Numbered from the stretch's first letter, positions 24,758 through 30,878 are shown. The stretch: DNA of 35,964 nt from Pseudomonas sp. GM49 (GCF_000282355.1 NZ_AKJL01000074.1:1-35964), one strand, 5' to 3'. Translations and numbers: made by a program. Notes: generated from the letters alone by a model not told the origin.

Positions 24758-25523
24758 TGCTTTTGGTTATGGTTATAGGCCCAAAATATATTATAACTTT
24801 TTCGCTGGATGAGTCTCCTTCTGTCCAGTTGGGTTTATATAGTCCAAATTTCATGTATGCGTCATTGTCTCCTTTGTAAGTGTTCGATTTTCCAGTGGCC
24901 GTAAATATCTCAGTTCCGTCCTTCCAGAGCTTTGTAAGCGAGCCAGCACCGCTATCTAAAGGGATGTAATCCATCTTCCAGTTTACCCACTTTCCCCTAT
25001 CGTCAGAGACGCAGCAAAACTTCTTCCCTGCTGAGATCTGTTGCGGGTAGTCACCACCACGCTGTGAGATTGCGTAGTTTTCACCAAGAATAGTTATTGC
25101 CAGAGTTGGTGGGCCAGATCTGTCGCCTTGGTGTACTTGGGTAAAGATGATGAATTTTTTTTCGTCTATCTCAAATTCCTGTGGGATGTATGTGCTCCAA
25201 CGAACCGTATAGCTAGATCCTTGTTTAAATCTGAACTGATTTGCAAATTGAATTTCGGCTCGTGGCGAGCCATTTGCAACTCCTGAGTAGTTAGCCCCCC
25301 TAAGGATGCTAGCCTTAATTGCGCTCTTGCCATCACTTCCCTTTAATGTTTCTAGTCCGTCCCCGCGAGATTCGACTGCGACCTCATTCGGAATTCCCTC
25401 TTTCCAGTCCATGTGAACCAAGACCTTTTCTTGTTCAGGGGATTCCGCTGATCTTGCTTGCTGGTTTACGGCGAGAGAGAAAACGGCGGCAAAAACCGAC
25501 GCTAATGATTTTAGGTGTCGCAC
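24753..25523 (-). CDS. Secreted polysaccharide lyase, heparin-lyase-like family (PF14099 type)
   Basis: The 256-residue protein begins at GTG 25523 with a signal peptide (basic MRHLK, hydrophobic SLASVFAAVFSLAV, cleavage near ARSAES). The mature part shows the family pattern: GSPRAEIQFANQFRFKQGSS, then YTVRWSTYIPQEFEIDEKKF, IIFTQVHQGDRSGPPTL, a lysine/tryptophan segment GKWVNWKMDYIPL, and YMKFGLYKPNW near the end. This is a beta-jelly-roll lyase family acting on uronate-containing polymers. It is AT-rich (about 35% GC in a hand-counted line at 25141-25200) and opposite to the late operon, a typical moron. Substrate cannot be read from sequence. Confidence 0.75.
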   Translation of the reverse strand: MRHLKSLASVFAAVFSLAVNQQARSAESPEQEKVLVHMDWKEGIPNEVAVESRGDGLETLKGSDGKSAIKASILRGANYSGVANGSPRAEIQFANQFRFKQGSSYTVRWSTYIPQEFEIDEKKFIIFTQVHQGDRSGPPTLAITILGENYAISQRGGDYPQQISAGKKFCCVSDDRGKWVNWKMDYIPLDSGAGSLTKLWKDGTEIFTATGKSNTYKGDNDAYMKFGLYKPNWTEGDSSSEKVIIYFGPITITKSK

Positions 25524-25541
25524 TGGATACTCATTTCCTAT

Positions 25542-25574
25542 GCCTTTGGATAGGCGAGCAGTATATCCAAAGGC
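25542..25574. promoter_or_regulatory. Perfect 11-bp inverted repeat in the lyase leader
   Basis: GCCTTTGGATA (25542-25552) and TATCCAAAGGC (25564-25574) are separated by 11 bases. The near edge lies 18 bp before the lyase GTG. It could be an operator for a dimeric regulator or a 5' mRNA hairpin; no T-run follows in either direction, so it is unlikely to be a terminator. Confidence 0.55.
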
Positions 25575-25610
25575 GAGTTATAAGGTCCTTTTAGCAATTT
25601 AATTTATTTG

Positions 25611-25636
25611 CCCGCCGCTTGTGCGGGATTTTTTTT
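25611..25636 (+). terminator. Short hairpin and T-run just before the endolysin
   Basis: CCCGC (25611-25615) pairs with GCGGG (25623-25627) and is followed by A and eight Ts. It is immediately followed by the endolysin ribosome site. A matching leader occurs before the GH19 endolysin remnant at 29779-29815. Confidence 0.6.
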
Positions 25637-25651
25637 GCCTGGAGAAAAGTG

Positions 25652-26077
25652 ATGACCGTATCCGAAAAAGACCGCGACATCCTCGCCCGCACGTTGTGGG
25701 GGGAAGCCCGCGGCGAAAGCTTGGCCGGACAGATCGCCGTGGCTTGGACCATCCGCAACCGTGTGTTCGACGGAAAGGCCAAGTCGTGGTGGGGCGAGGG
25801 CTATACCGGCGTGTGCCAGAAACCGTACCAGTTCAGCTGCTGGAACAGGAACGATCCGAACTTTGCCTACCTGAGTGGCGCGAAGCAGATTCCATCCCGT
25901 GAATTCGCTCAAGCGCAGATTGCTGCTGACCAGGTCATGGCGGGCACGGTGGCCGATCCCACCGGTGGCGCGTCGCATTACTACGCGACGACCATGCCAA
26001 AGCCCCCGGCTTGGGCGAAGGCCGCCAAGCAGACACTGAAGCTTGGCCAGCACATATTTTTCAAAGATGTACCTTAA
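25652..26077 (+). CDS. Endolysin, SleB-type cell wall hydrolase (Hydrolase_2)
   Basis: The ATG at 25652 after GGAGAAAAG gives 141 residues; the longer frame from 25619 reads through the terminator stem. The conserved opening DRDILARTLWGEARGES carries the catalytic Glu, followed by QIAVAWTIRNRV, the YQFSCWN segment and ADPTGGASHYYATTMPKPPA. SleB-like hydrolases of phages are soluble muramidase/transglycosylase-type endolysins. There is no signal peptide, so release depends on the holins at 5.4-5.95 kb. It is separated from them by the whole structural region. Confidence 0.88.
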   Translation: MTVSEKDRDILARTLWGEARGESLAGQIAVAWTIRNRVFDGKAKSWWGEGYTGVCQKPYQFSCWNRNDPNFAYLSGAKQIPSREFAQAQIAADQVMAGTVADPTGGASHYYATTMPKPPAWAKAAKQTLKLGQHIFFKDVP

Positions 26078-26125
26078 AGCCGAAAACACACTTTAGTGCC
26101 GGAAGGGCCGCCTGGCTTCAGTTTT

Positions 26126-26800
26126 CTATTTTATAACTCTTAAGTATGGTGGAAGTCGAATGCTGCCTATTTTTTGAACAGGCCTGTCAAGAAAATTTGA
26201 TCTGCAAGAGTCAATAATCTCAGCTAGCGATTTTAAATAATCCTCAGCGAGCTTTTCGACTGAAGTTTCACCTATAGCGGATTTAAATTTCTCTGGAATA
26301 TTTGAGAAAACAAGTTTAAAGTCCCCGATGGTTTTTGGCAGATCGACGTAATAGGTTATTTCGCTACCATCCGGGAGCTCTACGATCCATCCACTACCGC
26401 CATACATATCACCTATAATGAAGCCTTTAGCGCCAAATGGTCTCTTCCCCTGCTTCATCAGTTCGTCGCCTGAGAATGACGCGCTGCCGCTAATTCCGGT
26501 CTCCAAGCGACCCTGCTTTAAAACCTCATTTCGTAGTTCTTTAAAATAATTCATCACAGGGCTGCTAGCCAATTCTTTCTGTATTGGCGCGTACCAACCA
26601 TTGAAATCATCAACTACACTGCTGAGATTCTGAATTACAAACGTTACCGATCTCCCAAAAACTACCAGATTACGAAGTCCGGCCAATCGACGCTGGCCGT
26701 TAGAGGACTTAAGATCGTCCAAACCGTACTGAGCGGTTTGTAGAATCTCTTCGGCCCGGTTTATTATTTTTAAGGTTTTATCAATTTGTTCCGGCGTCAA
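26126..26800 (-). CDS. Unknown AT-rich accessory protein, possibly HEPN-like
   Basis: The 224-residue product starts at TTG 26800, with GGAG eight bases upstream. The N-terminal half is all-helical and contains RNLVVFGRSVTFVIQNLSSV, WYAPIQKELASSPVMNYF and KELRNEVLKQG; the C-terminal half is beta-rich (GWIVELPDGSEITYYVDLP). The helical half with a conserved-looking R-N-x4-K resembles proteins sometimes grouped with HEPN-like families, but the canonical RxxxxH is absent, so this is only a suggestion. Base composition and orientation mark it as recently acquired cargo. A defence or toxin role is conjecture. Confidence 0.6.
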   Translation of the reverse strand: MTPEQIDKTLKIINRAEEILQTAQYGLDDLKSSNGQRRLAGLRNLVVFGRSVTFVIQNLSSVVDDFNGWYAPIQKELASSPVMNYFKELRNEVLKQGRLETGISGSASFSGDELMKQGKRPFGAKGFIIGDMYGGSGWIVELPDGSEITYYVDLPKTIGDFKLVFSNIPEKFKSAIGETSVEKLAEDYLKSLAEIIDSCRSNFLDRPVQKIGSIRLPPYLRVIK

Positions 26801-26983
26801 GTTGTGTTCTCCAGGCTTATGAAATATCTCTTAGCTAAATCAGTTTAATCATTTGAGCCCGCCAAATGCTGAGGAAGGGGTGATGCTTCGCCTAGCCGAC
26901 TCGCGGTACACGTCATATTTATCACAAGCAGTAGCGCAAGACAGCCTTAAAGAGATGTGCCGTGACGACCCTATTTCGCTATT

Positions 26984-27003
26984 CTGTTCCATAGTCTGAA
27001 CAG
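26984..27003. promoter_or_regulatory. Inverted repeat CTGTTC-N8-GAACAG overlapping a start region
   Basis: Perfect 6-bp arms at 26984-26989 and 26998-27003 lie directly before the GGAGG of the 27012 gene; TATTCT at 26980-26985 could be its -10. It resembles a dimeric operator. It is not a LexA site: the CTGT/ACAG spacing is 12, not 8. Confidence 0.4.
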
Positions 27004-27011
27004 GAGGCGGC

Positions 27012-27242
27012 ATGGAAGGAATAGAACTGAGCCCTAAAATTGAGCGCGAAGCCGACAAGCTGCTCGCGCAGATCGCCAGGGCTGATTCGATGATTCTTGC
27101 GGCGAAGGCTGGCGCGCGGGCTGAGGGTTTTGTACTGGGCCTGGAAGCGGCCGACGCTCTGAATGATTCCTCCATCGATAAACTCTATGTGATCTTCGAC
27201 GTTGCCACTGAAGAGCGGCTGAAGTCGCTTGCTCCATTTTAG
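27012..27242 (+). CDS. Small hypothetical helical protein
   Basis: This 76-residue protein (MEGIELSPKIEREADKLLAQ, with AAKAGARAEGFVLGLEAADA) is predicted to be helical with no membrane segment. A clear AGGAGG ribosome site ends five bases upstream. The stop overlaps the stop of the convergent SRAP gene by two bases. No family recognised. Confidence 0.6.
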   Translation: MEGIELSPKIEREADKLLAQIARADSMILAAKAGARAEGFVLGLEAADALNDSSIDKLYVIFDVATEERLKSLAPF

Positions 27243-27934
27243 AACAAGCCGTTTTCCTCGGTCGGCTTGATCAGGTCCGGTCCCTGATTGCGCACGTTGC
27301 CAATTGCGCGATCCACCTTGAACCACTCGAACGCCTCGGTGGGCTCGCCCTGGTTCATCACCATCTGTTCGGCCCGCTCCTTTGGCGTGGCCGGATTCAG
27401 CCATTCGCGAGCCAGTTCAGGCGACAAGGTCACCGGGCGCCGATCGTGGATATCTACCATGCCGCCGGCGCTATCGGCGGTGATGATCACAAAACCATCG
27501 TGCTCGCTGGGCTCATGCTCGGCATTCGGATATTGGCCGATGGCCGCGCACAGGATCGGCGCCCGGTCCCGCCGGCGGATCAGTTAAGGCTGCTTTTTCG
27601 TGCCGCCTTCATCCACCCATTCAAACCAGTTGTTGATGGCAATGATTGCTCGATGCGGCCAGATCGCGCGGAAGAATGGACCATGGGCAACTTTCTCAAC
27701 CCTGGCATTGATCGGCGCGGCGCGGTCCTTGGCCCAGTGCGGACGCCATCCCCAGCGGACAATGTCGGCATGCAGGTACTCGCCTTCCTGGTGGAAGATT
27801 GCGAGCTGCGTCGTGGGCGCGGCGTTGTACCGTTCGAACCGGTGGTCACCGGCGTTGTTGATCAGCGGGTTGGCCATGCTCAGTGCCGCGACGAAGTCAT
27901 GGATGCCGTCGTATTGGGAAAGTCGTCCGCACAT
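27239..27934 (-). pseudogene. SRAP/YedK (HMCES) family protein, interrupted by one in-frame stop
   Basis: The full frame would be 231 residues. It keeps Cys2 (MCGRLSQ), the NAAPTTQ and INARVE motifs and WFEW, then hits TAA at 27584-27586. Downstream the same frame continues without a shift: LIRRRDRAPILCAAIGQ, DIHDRRPVTLSPELAREW with the active-site His, and AIGNVRNQGPDL. In E. coli YedK the stop position is occupied by an aromatic (KKQPFFIYR); TAC or TAT to TAA is a single change. SRAP proteins crosslink through Cys2 to abasic sites in ssDNA and protect them. The 116-residue truncated form lacks the catalytic His, so it is likely inactive unless the stop is read through. Confidence 0.85.
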
Positions 27935-27957
27935 GGTAAGAGCCTTCTATTGTGCAA

Positions 27958-28332
27958 TCACCGTGGCGGCAGTTGGGTGAATGGATCGGCGCTGGTCAGA
28001 GAGTGGATCTTTGCGCAGAGCTCGCTGATCACCTTGTCTTTCGACATCAGCTCCCAGCTGCTTTTAGTCTGTAGATCCGTCGTTTGCCTATGAGCATCTG
28101 ACGCATCTGTGCGGGCTCGGTTCAGCTCGGCTCGTAAATGGTCCCGCTCCCTGGATACATCAGCATGCATCTGCACTAGGCCAAAGATGTCCTCTCGGGC
28201 TTTACGTAATTGCAGAGTCAGTTCCTGCACTTCGTTTTCGAGCATTCGCAAGTAATGGCGACAGGTTTCAAGCTCCGTCGGGCAGCCAAGCCAGTCGGAG
28301 GTGTCTTCGATTTCGAGCGGGTCCACGGTCAC
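27958..28332 (-). CDS. Coiled-coil protein, first gene of the SOS-controlled SRAP operon
   Basis: This 124-residue protein starts at GTG 28332, or at the GTG at 28326, which has better spacing to AAAGG. Residues about 25-105 are a long coiled coil (RMLENEVQELTLQLRKARED, then LVQMHADVSRERDHLRAELN). It sits 23 bp before the SRAP start and 10 bp after a LexA box, so the two form a damage-inducible pair. The function of the coiled-coil partner is unknown. Confidence 0.65.
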   Translation of the reverse strand: MTVDPLEIEDTSDWLGCPTELETCRHYLRMLENEVQELTLQLRKAREDIFGLVQMHADVSRERDHLRAELNRARTDASDAHRQTTDLQTKSSWELMSKDKVISELCAKIHSLTSADPFTQLPPR

Positions 28333-28342
28333 GCCTTTTCTC

Positions 28343-28362
28343 TACTGGTTGAATATACAGTA
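28343..28362 (-). promoter_or_regulatory. LexA (SOS) box for the coiled-coil/SRAP operon
   Basis: Read on the minus strand the 16-bp core is CTGTATATTCAACCAG (28345-28360): CTG-N10-CAG with a perfect left half of the gamma-proteobacterial consensus and flanking TA on both sides. It lies 10 bp before the operon's first start codon, over the expected promoter. Confidence 0.75.
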
Positions 28363-28408
28363 ATCGAGGCAAGGCAGTTGGGCGAGGGCGGGGCGACGAG
28401 CTGCTATG

Positions 28409-28618
28409 TCACTCTGGCGTCATCAGAACCGCGAGCGTCATCTTGATGAACTCCTCATTTTTGTCGATTGCTTCCAGGGCGCCGCGCACGTTGTCGGCGA
28501 CGTCGGCCGATCCGCTCTGCTCTACCCAGTTCGAAAGCTCCATGATGGCGGCTTCCAGGGCGAGTTGGTTTTCGTTGATTTTGAAAAGCAGGGAAGGGAG
28601 TAGATCAGAATTTGGCAT
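28409..28618 (-). CDS. Small hypothetical protein, intact paralogue of the 33.9 kb pseudogene
   Basis: This 69-residue protein (MPNSDLLPSLLFKINENQLA, then ELSNWVEQSGSADVADNVRG) is helical and soluble. A GGAGG-like site precedes the start. A diverged copy lies at 33919-34133 next to the second 42-bp repeat, so this gene belongs to the conserved right end of the prophage family. Confidence 0.6.
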   Translation of the reverse strand: MPNSDLLPSLLFKINENQLALEAAIMELSNWVEQSGSADVADNVRGALEAIDKNEEFIKMTLAVLMTPE

Positions 28619-28788
28619 CGCGAAACCTCCATGGAAGTTTCAGCATAGCAGTAATGCAAGAAAGTGACGAACGGTAGGCAGGACGCCGGAAGTGAGCTTT
28701 GCAGCGGAAGATTTCCTACCCAAACCGCCCGAGACTTTGCCGCTTTGGGCACTCAGGGTAGGCTATGCGCTTCAATTGGAGGGCTGCA

Positions 28789-29034
28789 ATGTCAAAGTTT
28801 GGTTTTGGGGTGGCTGGGGCTGTGGTTGTGATTGTGGTCGGTCTCGCGGCATGGAAATTTTGGCTGGCTAACGACGCCAGGGTGCAAAATAACAATACCG
28901 TCGACACATTCTCCACATGCGCTCAGTACAGTGGAGAAAAGCTTGAAACCTGTAAGGAAGAAGAAAAAGACAAGGTCAAGACTCCTGAGACGGTGACCAA
29001 GGCAATCAACGACGCAGTCGGTGATCAAAACTGA
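28789..29034 (+). CDS. Small single-pass membrane protein, inserted cargo at the prophage right end
   Basis: The start at 28789 follows GGAGGG with five-base spacing; 81 residues. One N-terminal membrane segment (FGVAGAVVVIVVGLAAWKFW) is followed by a charged periplasmic or cytoplasmic tail with two Cys (FSTCAQYSGEKLETCKEEEK). The related right end at 34.1 kb lacks this gene, so it appears to be a moron added between the small gene and the attachment arm. Confidence 0.65.
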   Translation: MSKFGFGVAGAVVVIVVGLAAWKFWLANDARVQNNNTVDTFSTCAQYSGEKLETCKEEEKDKVKTPETVTKAINDAVGDQN

Positions 29035-29040
29035 TCAACT

Positions 29041-29082
29041 ACTGTAGGAATATACAACGCTAAGTTATTGATTCTTATAGGG
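29041..29082 (+). repeat. 42-bp direct repeat, copy 1 (attachment-arm region)
   Basis: Bases 29041-29082 are identical to 34207-34248. The repeat contains GTTATTGAT (29064-29072), whose inverted partner ATCAATAAC lies at 29132-29140, an arrangement compatible with integrase or Xis arm sites beside the attachment core. The first 16 bases also resemble a LexA box except for the last base, but there is no gene start nearby to be controlled. Confidence 0.8.
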
Positions 29083-29158
29083 GGAGTAGTCGGATTTGTG
29101 CCACCGGTGAAACACCATTTTATCTTTATAGATCAATAACTTGCGTTTGTTTCGGGGT

Positions 29159-29207
29159 CACCTTGACATGGTGGGGGTCGTTGGTTCGAGTCCAATCGCG
29201 CCTACCA
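29159..29207 (+). tRNA. 3' half of tRNA-Val(GAC), prophage attachment site (att), not a functional tRNA
   Basis: CACC-TTGACAT-GGTG (29159-29173) is an anticodon stem-loop with GAC. It is followed by the variable loop, the T-arm GTTGG-TTCGAGT-CCAAT and the acceptor strand CGCGCCTA with encoded CCA (29205-29207). The D-arm and 5' acceptor strand are absent; the sequence just before is phage-type. This is the usual footprint of integration into a tRNA gene, with the complete tRNA expected at the other end, outside the window to the left. Confidence 0.85.
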
Positions 29208-29275
29208 AACAAAATCCGCTCTGCTGGGCGGTCTGGAAGGGCTCACCGAAAGGTGGGCCCTTTTTTGTTGCCTGG
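29206..29275 (+). repeat. tRNA-Val trailer repeat, copy A
   Basis: The segment from CAAACAAAATCCGCTCTGC through the terminator to CCTGG recurs at about 35750-35821 with few mismatches. Two copies of a tRNA trailer about 6.5 kb apart suggest repeated integration at this tRNA. Confidence 0.8.
29239..29267 (+). terminator. tRNA-Val operon terminator
   Basis: GGGCTCACC (29239-29247), GAAA loop, GGTGGGCCC (29252-29260), six Ts. This GNRA-loop hairpin is a strong intrinsic terminator directly after the tRNA 3' end. Confidence 0.9.
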
Positions 29276-29320
29276 TGTTTGGGCAAACTTTGGGAATATT
29301 TTGGGCAAACGACCACCGCG

Positions 29321-29500
29321 CTACACCTTCAGGTCGGCTTTCACCTTCATGTAAACCACCGCGTCATCGCTGTGCCCTGCCTGGTAGTGCTCGGTCATCT
29401 TCACGTCCGCGTGACCGCCTTCCTCAATCCATTTTTTCAATTGTTGCAGACTCGGCTTGCCGCTGGCGTAACGCAGCTTCCTGTATTCGGCTGTGGACAT
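29321..29500 (-). pseudogene. Excisionase start fused in frame to the C-terminus of a tyrosine integrase
   Basis: The 59-residue frame begins at ATG 29500. Residues 1-28 (MSTAEYRKLRYASGKPSLQQ, then LKKWIEEG) read as the N-terminus of a phage excisionase. Residues 29-59 (GHADVKMTEHYQAGHSDD, then VKADLKV) read as the last part of a tyrosine integrase, including the active Tyr in EHYQ. The int and xis genes normally lie side by side next to att; a deletion has removed the end of xis and nearly all of int. It marks the left end of a second, degenerate prophage. Confidence 0.75.
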
Positions 29501-29502
29501 AC

Positions 29503-29772
29503 GACGGCACTGTTTTTGCCGCACCAGACCCGTATCAGACACCGCCCGAGGAAATCGCCGCACTCAATGAAGCGCAGCGGCGGGCCTTTTTGGTCGCGGC
29601 CTCCCAAGCCATAGCGACCATTCTTGTCTCGCTGCAATTGGGCGACGCCACGGATGACGAAACTCTCAATGCAAAGGCTTGGCAGGCGTATTACCGCGAG
29701 CTGAAGTTGGTTGATGTCACCGTTGCCAAACCTGAATGGCCAGTCGCACCGGAATCGTTCATCAGCCTTTAA
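29503..29772 (+). pseudogene. Tail fibre assembly protein, C-terminal fragment
   Basis: The frame lacks a start. It reads EEIAALNEAQRRAFLVAASQ, then KAWQAYYRELKLVDV and KPEWPVAPES, the conserved end of phage tail fibre assembly chaperones. It begins within three bases of the xis start on the other strand, so a second deletion joined the integration region directly to late genes. Confidence 0.7.
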
Positions 29773-29778
29773 AGAACC

Positions 29779-29802
29779 CCCGACATCGATCGGGTATTTT
29801 TT
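29779..29802 (+). terminator. Hairpin and T-run before the GH19 endolysin remnant
   Basis: CCCGA (29779-29783) pairs with TCGGG (29790-29794), followed by TATTTTTT. The T-run is part of a 19-bp segment (29797-29815) identical to the SleB leader at 25631-25649. Confidence 0.6.
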
Positions 29803-29816
29803 GCCTGGAGAAAAGC

Positions 29817-30366
29817 TTGCCCATCACCGCGCAGCAGTTGCTGCAGATTCTCCCGAACGCCGGTAAACAAACCGGCGTTTTTGCATCTGCGCTAAACCTG
29901 ACGATGGATCGCTATCAGATAAATACCCGTTTTCGCATGGCAGCGTTCATTGCCCAGGTGGGCCATGAGTCCGGCCAGTTCCGGTATGTGAAGGAGCTCG
30001 GCGGCGACCAGTACCTGAACAAGTACGACACCGGGTCGCTGGCCAAACGCCTGGGCAACACGCCGGAGGCTGACGGTGCCGGCCAGAAGTACCGTGGGCG
30101 CGGCCTGATCCAAATCACCGGGCACGACAATTACTTAGCCTGCAGCAGGGCGCTGTTTGGTGATGACCGGCTGTTGCGCACTCCTGAATTGTTGGAACTG
30201 GCCGAGTGGGCGGCCAAGTCGGCGGCGTGGTTCTGGAATTCTCGAAATCTGAACGCTTCGGCCGACGCCAAAGACTTCAACGGGATCACCCGGCGTATCA
30301 ACGGCGGCCAACGGGTACGCCGAGCGGCTGGCCTTCTACAACATTGCGCTGAAGGTGCTGACATGA
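29817..30366 (+). pseudogene. GH19 (chitinase-like) endolysin with a C-terminal frameshift
   Basis: The start is TTG 29817 with GGAG upstream. GH19 features are AAFIAQVGHESGQFRYVKEL (catalytic Glu51 and Glu60), KYRGRGLIQITGHDNY and AAWFWNSRNLNA. After ITRRINGG the expected NGYAERLAFYNIALKVLT is encoded in another frame starting at 30310; two bases seem lost at about 30309. As read, the protein loses its last helix and runs on in frame into the Rz gene. The catalytic core is intact, so residual activity is possible, but the module has lost its phage. Confidence 0.8.
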
Positions 30367-30752
30367 ACTCCATTCTGCTACGAATCCTTCCTTATATAGC
30401 TGCACTGGCTCTGGTCGCCGGAGCGTTGTTCGGCGGATACCACCATGGCGTGATGGTCACGGATGAAAAGTGGCAGTCGGCATGGAATGCCCGTGACACT
30501 CGGGACGCCGAGGCGAGGGTGCTCAATGAGGCCGCCGAGCGCGCCCAAGAGCAAGCCTGCCAACAGTCAATCAACAAGGCGGTTCAAGATGGGCAACGTA
30601 TCATCGATCAAGCAACGGCTGATGCTGCTGCCGCTCGTGCTTCTGCTGGCGGCGTGCAGTTCGCCGCCGACAACCTTGCCGACGTGTTCAAACGCGCTGA
30701 CCAACGAGTGGGTGATCTGGCTGCGATTGCTGACCAAGCAAGAGCCCGGTGA
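30363..30752 (+). CDS. Inner-membrane spanin Rz (i-spanin), C-terminus shortened
   Basis: ATG 30363 overlaps the original endolysin stop (ATGA). The 129-residue protein has one N-terminal membrane segment (ILPYIAALALVAGALFGGY) and a coiled-coil periplasmic part (SINKAVQDGQRIIDQATADA). TGA at 30750-30752 is followed in frame by LTCQQA, the usual ending of the family, so a Gly codon probably became a stop. A shortening inside the periplasmic region (RASAGGVQFAADN) is also likely. Rz links to Rz1 to fuse inner and outer membranes at lysis. Confidence 0.7.
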   Translation: MNSILLRILPYIAALALVAGALFGGYHHGVMVTDEKWQSAWNARDTRDAEARVLNEAAERAQEQACQQSINKAVQDGQRIIDQATADAAAARASAGGVQFAADNLADVFKRADQRVGDLAAIADQARAR

Positions 30753-30756
30753 CTGA
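30589..30756 (+). CDS. Outer-membrane spanin lipoprotein Rz1, nested in Rz
   Basis: The 55-residue ORF lies in a different frame inside Rz. It has a lipoprotein signal (KQRLMLLPLVLLLAAC, lipidated Cys23) and a Pro-rich beginning of the mature part (SSPPTTLPT). Nested Rz1 is the classic lambda arrangement. The end (NEWVIWLRLLTKQEPGD) is not typical and probably results from the same internal deletion that affects Rz. Confidence 0.7.
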   Translation: MGNVSSIKQRLMLLPLVLLLAACSSPPTTLPTCSNALTNEWVIWLRLLTKQEPGD

Positions 30757-30788
30757 CCTGTCAGCAGGCATGCATTTCACTCGGCGAA

Positions 30789-30878
30789 CATCAAAATACC
30801 ACTGGCGAATACGGATTGATCGCCTTGGCAGCCTGCCAGGCTTGCGTGCGTGAAGTGACGCAGAGGCCGACTCAATAG
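30789..30878 (+). pseudogene. C-terminal fragment of a LysB/Rz-type spanin
   Basis: The frame reads HQNTTGEYGLIALAACQACV, then REVTQRPTQ and TAG. GLIALxACQAYVR is the conserved end of the LysB-type Rz of pseudomonad phages and R-pyocins. It has no start and no upstream domain; it lies immediately after the Rz/Rz1 pair and before the acetyltransferase. Confidence 0.55.

Noticed and set aside
29042..29057. LexA-like sequence in the 42-bp repeat
   Set aside because: CTGTAGGAATATACAA misses the final G of the right arm, and no gene start lies downstream; its place beside att fits an integrase arm region better.
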